Source: Planctomycetota bacterium | GTDB lineage: Bacteria > Planctomycetota > UBA1135 > GCA-002686595 | NCBI GenBank assembly: GCA_028278425.1 | Contig: JANQEJ010000281.1 | Location: forward strand, 1 to 35,078 | Length of the DNA stretch: 35,078 nucleotides | Direction of reading: 5' to 3' | Shown here: positions 30,778-35,078 of the stretch, in pieces | Numbering within the stretch: the stretch's first letter is position 1 | Layout: each line of letters opens with the position of its first letter | Made by a program: the position numbers and the translations under genes | The notes under the pieces: generated by a model | The model's database searches: none | Told to the model about the DNA's origin: nothing | Seen by the model: only the letters and a program-made list of their open reading frames with translations

Positions 30778-33700
30778 ATGATCGGCAAGACCATCGGCGG
30801 GCGCTACGAGATCGCCGACGAGCTCGGCCGCGGCGGGATGGGGGTCGTTTACCTGGCCCGCGACCCCGTTCTGGACCGCGAGGTGGCGATCAAGCTGGTC
30901 CCGCCCTCGATGCTGACGCCGCACACCGAGGAGCGGCTGCGCCGCGAGGCCCAGGTGGTCGCCCGCATGGACCACCCCGCGATCGTGCCGGTCCACGACA
31001 TGGTCGACGACGGCGAGCACCTGTTCTTCGTCATGCCGGTCATGCGCGGCACGAGCCTGCGCCGGCACATCCGCGACGGCTCGCTGCGCGTCGGCGACGT
31101 GCTCCAGATCGGGATCCAGGTGGCGCGCGCGCTCGAGTACAGCCACGCGCTCGAGGTCCTGCACCGCGACGTCAAGCCCGAGAACGTCATGGTCGAGCGC
31201 GAGAGCGACGGCGTCAGAGTCCGAATTATGGACTTCGGGCTCGCCTTGCACGCCCTTCACACCCGCTTGACGCAGAGCGGCGCGATGGTCGGCACCTACG
31301 CCTACCTGAGCCCGGAGCAGGTCGCCGAGAAGGAGGTGGACCGCCGCTCCGACCTCTACTCGCTGGCGGTCGTCCTCTACGAGTGCCTCGCGGGCGAGGC
31401 GCCCTTCTGGGGCGAGATGCCCGGCCTGCTCTATCGCATCGCGTACGAGCCGGCGCGGTCCCTGCGCTCGCTCGGGCTCGACGTCGACGGGCCGCTCGAC
31501 GACTTCCTCCAGACCTGCCTGGCGAAGGACCCGGCGGACCGGCCGGCGACGGCGGGGGAGCTGGCGGCGCGCCTCGAGGCGATCCGCGACGGGCTGAGCG
31601 ACGTCGCGCGCAACAGCGCCGTGGTCGCGCGAACGGAGCGCGCCATCCGCCGCCCGCAGCCGAGCGGCGTGCCCTTCACCGGGCGCAAGGACGAGTTCGC
31701 CGAGCTCAACCGCCGGCTGAACCGCGCGCTGGACGGCGACAGCCAGCTCGTCCTGATCGCCGGCGAGGCCGGCGTCGGCAAGAGCCGCATGCTGAGCGAG
31801 CTCGAGAACGTCTGCGGCGCGCGCCAGATCCGCGCGCTGCACGGGCGCTTCGCCGAGCACGGGCGCGACCTGCCCTTCTACGGCTTCTGCGAGCTCGTGC
31901 AGGACTTCTACCGCGCCCGCGAGGCCAGCGGGTCGTCCGGCCCGCTGCCCGACCTCTCCGACGTGGCCGAGGAGCTCGTGGCGCGCTTCCCGGTCCTGAT
32001 GGAGATCGAGGGGCTGCGCGCGCAGGGCTTCTCCAACCCGCCGGCGCTCGCGAGCGGCGCGCTCGGCCGGCCGGAGGAGAAGACGTATCTCTTCGAGCTC
32101 CTCGCGCGGACGCTCGGTCGGTTGATCGCCGGCCGGCCGATGGTGCTCCTGCTCGAGGACCTGCACCTCGCGGACGTTTCCGTCGAGGCGCTCCAATACG
32201 TCGTGCGCCGCCTCGCGCCGACGCCCACGCTGATCGTCGGCACCTATCAGCAGCAGGAGGTCGACCGCGGCCACCCGCTGAACGCCCTGCTCGAGTCGTT
32301 CCGCGGCGACCGGCACTTCCGGCAGATCACGCTGCGTCCGTTCGACTCGAGCGAGCACCGGACCTTCGTCACGCACCTCCTCGGCGGCGGCCAGCGCATC
32401 TCCGACGACCTCTTCCGCCAGCTCTACGAGGCGACCGACGGCAACCCGTTCTTCACCGAGGAGCTGGTGCGCTCGCTGCTCGAGAGCGAGACGATCGGCA
32501 CGGACGAGTCCGGCTCCTGGCACGTGTCCGGCGAGCGCGAGATCTCCTCGGACGAGCTGCCGATCACGATCCAGCAGGCGGTCGAGAAGCGCGTCGAGGG
32601 CCTGCCCGATCCGTTGCGGCAGGTCCTGTCGATCGCGTCGGTCCTCGGCCGGAGCTTCGACTACGACGACCTCGAGCACCTCGCCGGCGGCGCGAGCGAG
32701 CTCGAGCCGGCGGTCGAGGAGCTCCTGGGGCGCGGCCTGCTCCGCGAGGAGCGCGCCGCCCGCGAGGACCGCCTGTTCTTCGCCAGCGGCATGGTGCGGG
32801 ACGCGATCTACTCCGGGCTGACGCGCCGCCGCCGCCGCGCGCACCACCGGCGCCACGCGCAGCGCCTCGAGGAGCGCCAGGCGTCGCGCAACCGGCGCGC
32901 GGCGCTTCAGCTCCTCCACCACTGGGGCGCCGCCGACGATCCGGAAAAGGTGCTCGAGTGGGGGCCGCGCGCCGCGCGCGTCGCGCTCGAGGACTTCAGC
33001 CCGCGCGAGGCCATCCGGGCGGCGCGGCTCGTGCTCGACTTTCTCGACGAGGTCGACGCGCCGGATCCGAACCACGAGGCGGAGACGCACCTGATCCTGG
33101 CCGAGGCGCACCGCCTCGCCGGCGATACCGACAACGCGCTCAAGCACTCCGAGCGCGCGGTGCGGCTTTACGAGGAGAACGGCAGGGGGGAGGAGGCCCT
33201 GCGCGGGATGCTGCTCGCGGCACAGGCCGCCTGGGCCGACCACCGGATCCACCTCGCGCAGCGCTGGGCCGGCCGCGGGGCGCGGCTCGCGCGCGAGGCC
33301 GGGAGCGTTCCGGTCCGGCGCGAGATCCTCTCGCTCGCCGCGACGCTCGCCAACCTGCGCGGCGAGTACGAGCGCGGGCTCGAGCTCTTGCGCGAGCTCG
33401 GCGAGCTGGACGCGGACCGCGCGGGCCGCGAGGAGGCGCCGCCGCAGGGCGGCCGGCTCGTCGTCGCGCTCTCGGGCAGCGTGCGCAGCCTCGAGCCGGG
33501 AAGGGTCGAGACCGTCGAGGAGGCGGAGGTTCTCACCAACGTCTTCGAGAACCTGGTCGGCACCGACGCGCACGGCAACGTCGTGCCGTGGCTCGCCGAG
33601 TCGTGGAAGGAGCTCGAGGACGGACGCTCCTTCGTGTTCCGGATGCGGCGCGAGATCGAGTTCCACGACGGGCACGTGCTCAACGCCGGCGACGTGAAGG

Positions 33701-35078
33701 CCGCCTTCGAGCACGCGATCCGCGCCGGCGCCGAGGACGTGCCCGCCTTCGCCGCGATCCGCGGGGCGCGCGCGGGGGAGGGGGAGGTCGAGGGGATCGT
33801 GCTCGTCGAGGAGAACCTCCTGCGCATCGACCTGGTCGAGCCGCTGCCGATCTACCCCGCGCTCCTGACCGGCGTGCAGACGATGGTCGCGCGCCGCGTC
33901 CGCGGCGGCGACGGCGTGCGGCTCTACGGGACCGGACCGTTCCGCCTCGAGGCCGGCGCGGGGCAGGAAGAACCCTCCTCGCTCGTACTGCTGCGCAACC
34001 CGGAGTGGTGGGGCGGGAACCCCGCCTTCGTCGACGCGCTCGAGTTCCGCACTTCGGTCGCGAGCCGCGCGTGCTCGGAGGCCCTGCGGCGCGGCGAGGT
34101 CGACCTCGGCCGCGGCTTCCTGCCCGAGGACATGGACTCGCTGCTGCGCGAGCCGGTGTTCCAGACCGGCGTGGCCGAGATGCCGCGCAAGAGCACGTGT
34201 TTCCTCCTCTTCAACGCGCGGGGCGAGAGCTCTTCGAACCGCGAGGTGCGCCGCGCGCTCTTCGGCGCGCTGCAGGTGCGCGAGCTCGTCTGGAGCCGGC
34301 TCGGGCGGATGGCCCAGCCGGCGGCGAGCCTGATCCCGCCCGGCGTCCTCGGCCACGACCCGGGACGCAGGCGGCGGATCCTGCCGCTCGACGAGGCGCG
34401 GCGCATGGTCGCCGACGCCGGCGCCGGCGACGGCATCGAGCTCGCGTGCGCCGTACACCCGGGCGTGCTGAACACCTTCGGTCCCCTCTGGCGCGCGATC
34501 TGCGAGGTGTGGGCCGAGCTCGGCGTGACGGTCCGGAGCGTCTGCGACACGATGGGCGAGTTCCTCGCCACGATGTCGTCGAGCGAAGGCATCGACCTCC
34601 ACCTCGGCCGCTGGGTCGCGGACTACAGCGACCCGGACGACTTCGCCTACGGGCGCTTCCACTCCGAGCACGGGGCGCTGCGCCGCTACTACGCGTCGCC
34701 GGAGGCCGACGAGCTCGTCGAGCGCGCGCGCGCGGAGACCTCCGCGGACGCGCGGCAGGAGCTCTACCGCCGCTTCGAGCGCGTGCTGGCGGACGAGGCG
34801 GTGCTGCTGCCGCTCCTGCACGAGAACGACTACCGCGTGGCGGGGCCGCGCGTGCGCAACCTGAAGCTTCTCGGCCGGCCGCCCTTCGTCGACTACGCGC
34901 GCATCGGCAAGCGCGGCGAACCGGAGGCGGCGTTCCCCGTTCCGCCCGCGCGCGGCGTCGTCCACGTGCCCTCGGCCACCGCGGTGCGCTCGCTCGACCC
35001 GGCCGGGCTGCGCACGACCTTCGGGTTCGACGTCTCGCTCACGGTGTTCGAGACGCTGACGCGCGTCATCGAGGGAGC
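30778..35078 (+). CDS. Ser/Thr kinase-AAA ATPase-TPR protein with SBP_bac_5 domains, 3' end outside window
   Basis: The frame stays open from ATG 30778 to the window edge (over 1430 codons). Residues about 8-270 are a PknB-like kinase: GRGGMGVVY, K39 in VAIKL, D131 in HRDVKPEN, D152 in DFG. About 300-620 is an AAA_16-type ATPase with Walker A GEAGVGKS (K335) and LLLEDLHLAD as Walker B. About 620-890 is helical, with TPR-like repeats. From about 892 a complete SBP_bac_5 (oligopeptide-binding) domain runs to about 1385 (SLEPGRVETVEEAEVLTNVF, LYGTGPFRLE, LLRNPEWWGGNP). A second begins near 1393 (ATAVRSLDPAGLRTTF). No signal peptide or membrane helix was seen, so the binding domains are probably cytosolic ligand sensors, as in SgrR. 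Substrates are unknown. Confidence 0.9.
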   Translation, partial: MIGKTIGGRYEIADELGRGGMGVVYLARDPVLDREVAIKLVPPSMLTPHTEERLRREAQVVARMDHPAIVPVHDMVDDGEHLFFVMPVMRGTSLRRHIRDGSLRVGDVLQIGIQVARALEYSHALEVLHRDVKPENVMVERESDGVRVRIMDFGLALHALHTRLTQSGAMVGTYAYLSPEQVAEKEVDRRSDLYSLAVVLYECLAGEAPFWGEMPGLLYRIAYEPARSLRSLGLDVDGPLDDFLQTCLAKDPADRPATAGELAARLEAIRDGLSDVARNSAVVARTERAIRRPQPSGVPFTGRKDEFAELNRRLNRALDGDSQLVLIAGEAGVGKSRMLSELENVCGARQIRALHGRFAEHGRDLPFYGFCELVQDFYRAREASGSSGPLPDLSDVAEELVARFPVLMEIEGLRAQGFSNPPALASGALGRPEEKTYLFELLARTLGRLIAGRPMVLLLEDLHLADVSVEALQYVVRRLAPTPTLIVGTYQQQEVDRGHPLNALLESFRGDRHFRQITLRPFDSSEHRTFVTHLLGGGQRISDDLFRQLYEATDGNPFFTEELVRSLLESETIGTDESGSWHVSGEREISSDELPITIQQAVEKRVEGLPDPLRQVLSIASVLGRSFDYDDLEHLAGGASELEPAVEELLGRGLLREERAAREDRLFFASGMVRDAIYSGLTRRRRRAHHRRHAQRLEERQASRNRRAALQLLHHWGAADDPEKVLEWGPRAARVALEDFSPREAIRAARLVLDFLDEVDAPDPNHEAETHLILAEAHRLAGDTDNALKHSERAVRLYEENGRGEEALRGMLLAAQAAWADHRIHLAQRWAGRGARLAREAGSVPVRREILSLAATLANLRGEYERGLELLRELGELDADRAGREEAPPQGGRLVVALSGSVRSLEPGRVETVEEAEVLTNVFENLVGTDAHGNVVPWLAESWKELEDGRSFVFRMRREIEFHDGHVLNAGDVKAAFEHAIRAGAEDVPAFAAIRGARAGEGEVEGIVLVEENLLRIDLVEPLPIYPALLTGVQTMVARRVRGGDGVRLYGTGPFRLEAGAGQEEPSSLVLLRNPEWWGGNPAFVDALEFRTSVASRACSEALRRGEVDLGRGFLPEDMDSLLREPVFQTGVAEMPRKSTCFLLFNARGESSSNREVRRALFGALQVRELVWSRLGRMAQPAASLIPPGVLGHDPGRRRRILPLDEARRMVADAGAGDGIELACAVHPGVLNTFGPLWRAICEVWAELGVTVRSVCDTMGEFLATMSSSEGIDLHLGRWVADYSDPDDFAYGRFHSEHGALRRYYASPEADELVERARAETSADARQELYRRFERVLADEAVLLPLLHENDYRVAGPRVRNLKLLGRPPFVDYARIGKRGEPEAAFPVPPARGVVHVPSATAVRSLDPAGLRTTFGFDVSLTVFETLTRVIEG

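Noticed and set aside
30676..34965. A 1429-codon open frame on the minus strand
   Set aside because: It is antisense to the kinase-ATPase-SBP gene, whose plus-strand frame shows clear domains along its whole length. Long antisense frames are expected in GC-rich coding DNA.
1..35078. CRISPR arrays, insertion sequences, rRNA and tRNA genes
   Set aside because: No regularly spaced repeats, transposase motifs with terminal repeats, or RNA gene signatures were seen by eye on either strand.

Overview
The window is GC-rich and densely coded, with about 20 genes in 35 kb. It looks like a bacterial chromosome, most likely from a deep-branching member of the Planctomycetota. I infer this from the style of its secreted proteins: a signal peptide, a variable domain, and a C-terminal beta-rich tail ending near TN/SN-x-(V/I/L). 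Large multidomain Ser/Thr kinases and families of tail-bearing exported proteins point the same way. The taxonomy is inference and no rRNA is present.

Layout. 1-1760: end of gatE and all of gatD, the archaeal-type Glu-tRNA(Gln) amidotransferase, overlapping by 4 bp. 1764-3332 (-): a radical SAM protein with an unusual N-terminal cysteine cluster. 3429-10153: exported proteins (beta-propeller protein, helix/tail protein, S8 protease, sorbosone-dehydrogenase-like protein) plus a small DUF1801 protein. 10175-12516: a metallo-beta-lactamase-fold hydrolase resembling the CMP-sialate hydroxylase class, converging on a GbsR/MarR-type regulator and membrane protein operon. 12575-15471 (-): a methyltransferase and a LamG/Kelch lipoprotein. 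15638-21300: a radical SAM/SPASM enzyme, a membrane-anchored kinase fused to a STAND-type ATPase, and a second copy of the permuted-looking radical SAM protein. 21320-26511: a VOC protein, a HEAT-like exported protein, a broken DUF4062 gene, an exported tail protein and a Tat lipoprotein. 26564-29476: a DUF4062-NACHT-FGE fusion, the best candidate for a defence or conflict gene. 29505-30569 (-): a spondin_N exported protein. 30778 to the window end: a very large kinase-AAA ATPase-TPR protein carrying oligopeptide-binding (SBP_bac_5) domains, running off the edge.

Working together. Secure functional links are few: GatE with GatD; methyltransferase with the Kelch lipoprotein; GbsR-like regulator with the membrane protein; GSDH-like protein with the MBL protein. 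The three radical SAM genes, two of them flanking the kinase-ATPase gene, suggest an uncharacterised modification and sensing module, but no substrate is visible. Many transcription units have a TAnnnT element upstream of the start, and some probably give leaderless or nearly leaderless mRNAs.

The most distinctive items are bacterial GatDE, the SPASM-like cysteine cluster placed before the radical SAM core, the DUF4062-NACHT-FGE gene with a perfect Shine-Dalgarno before a GTA codon and a truncated sister 3 kb away, and the kinase with cytosolic solute-binding domains.
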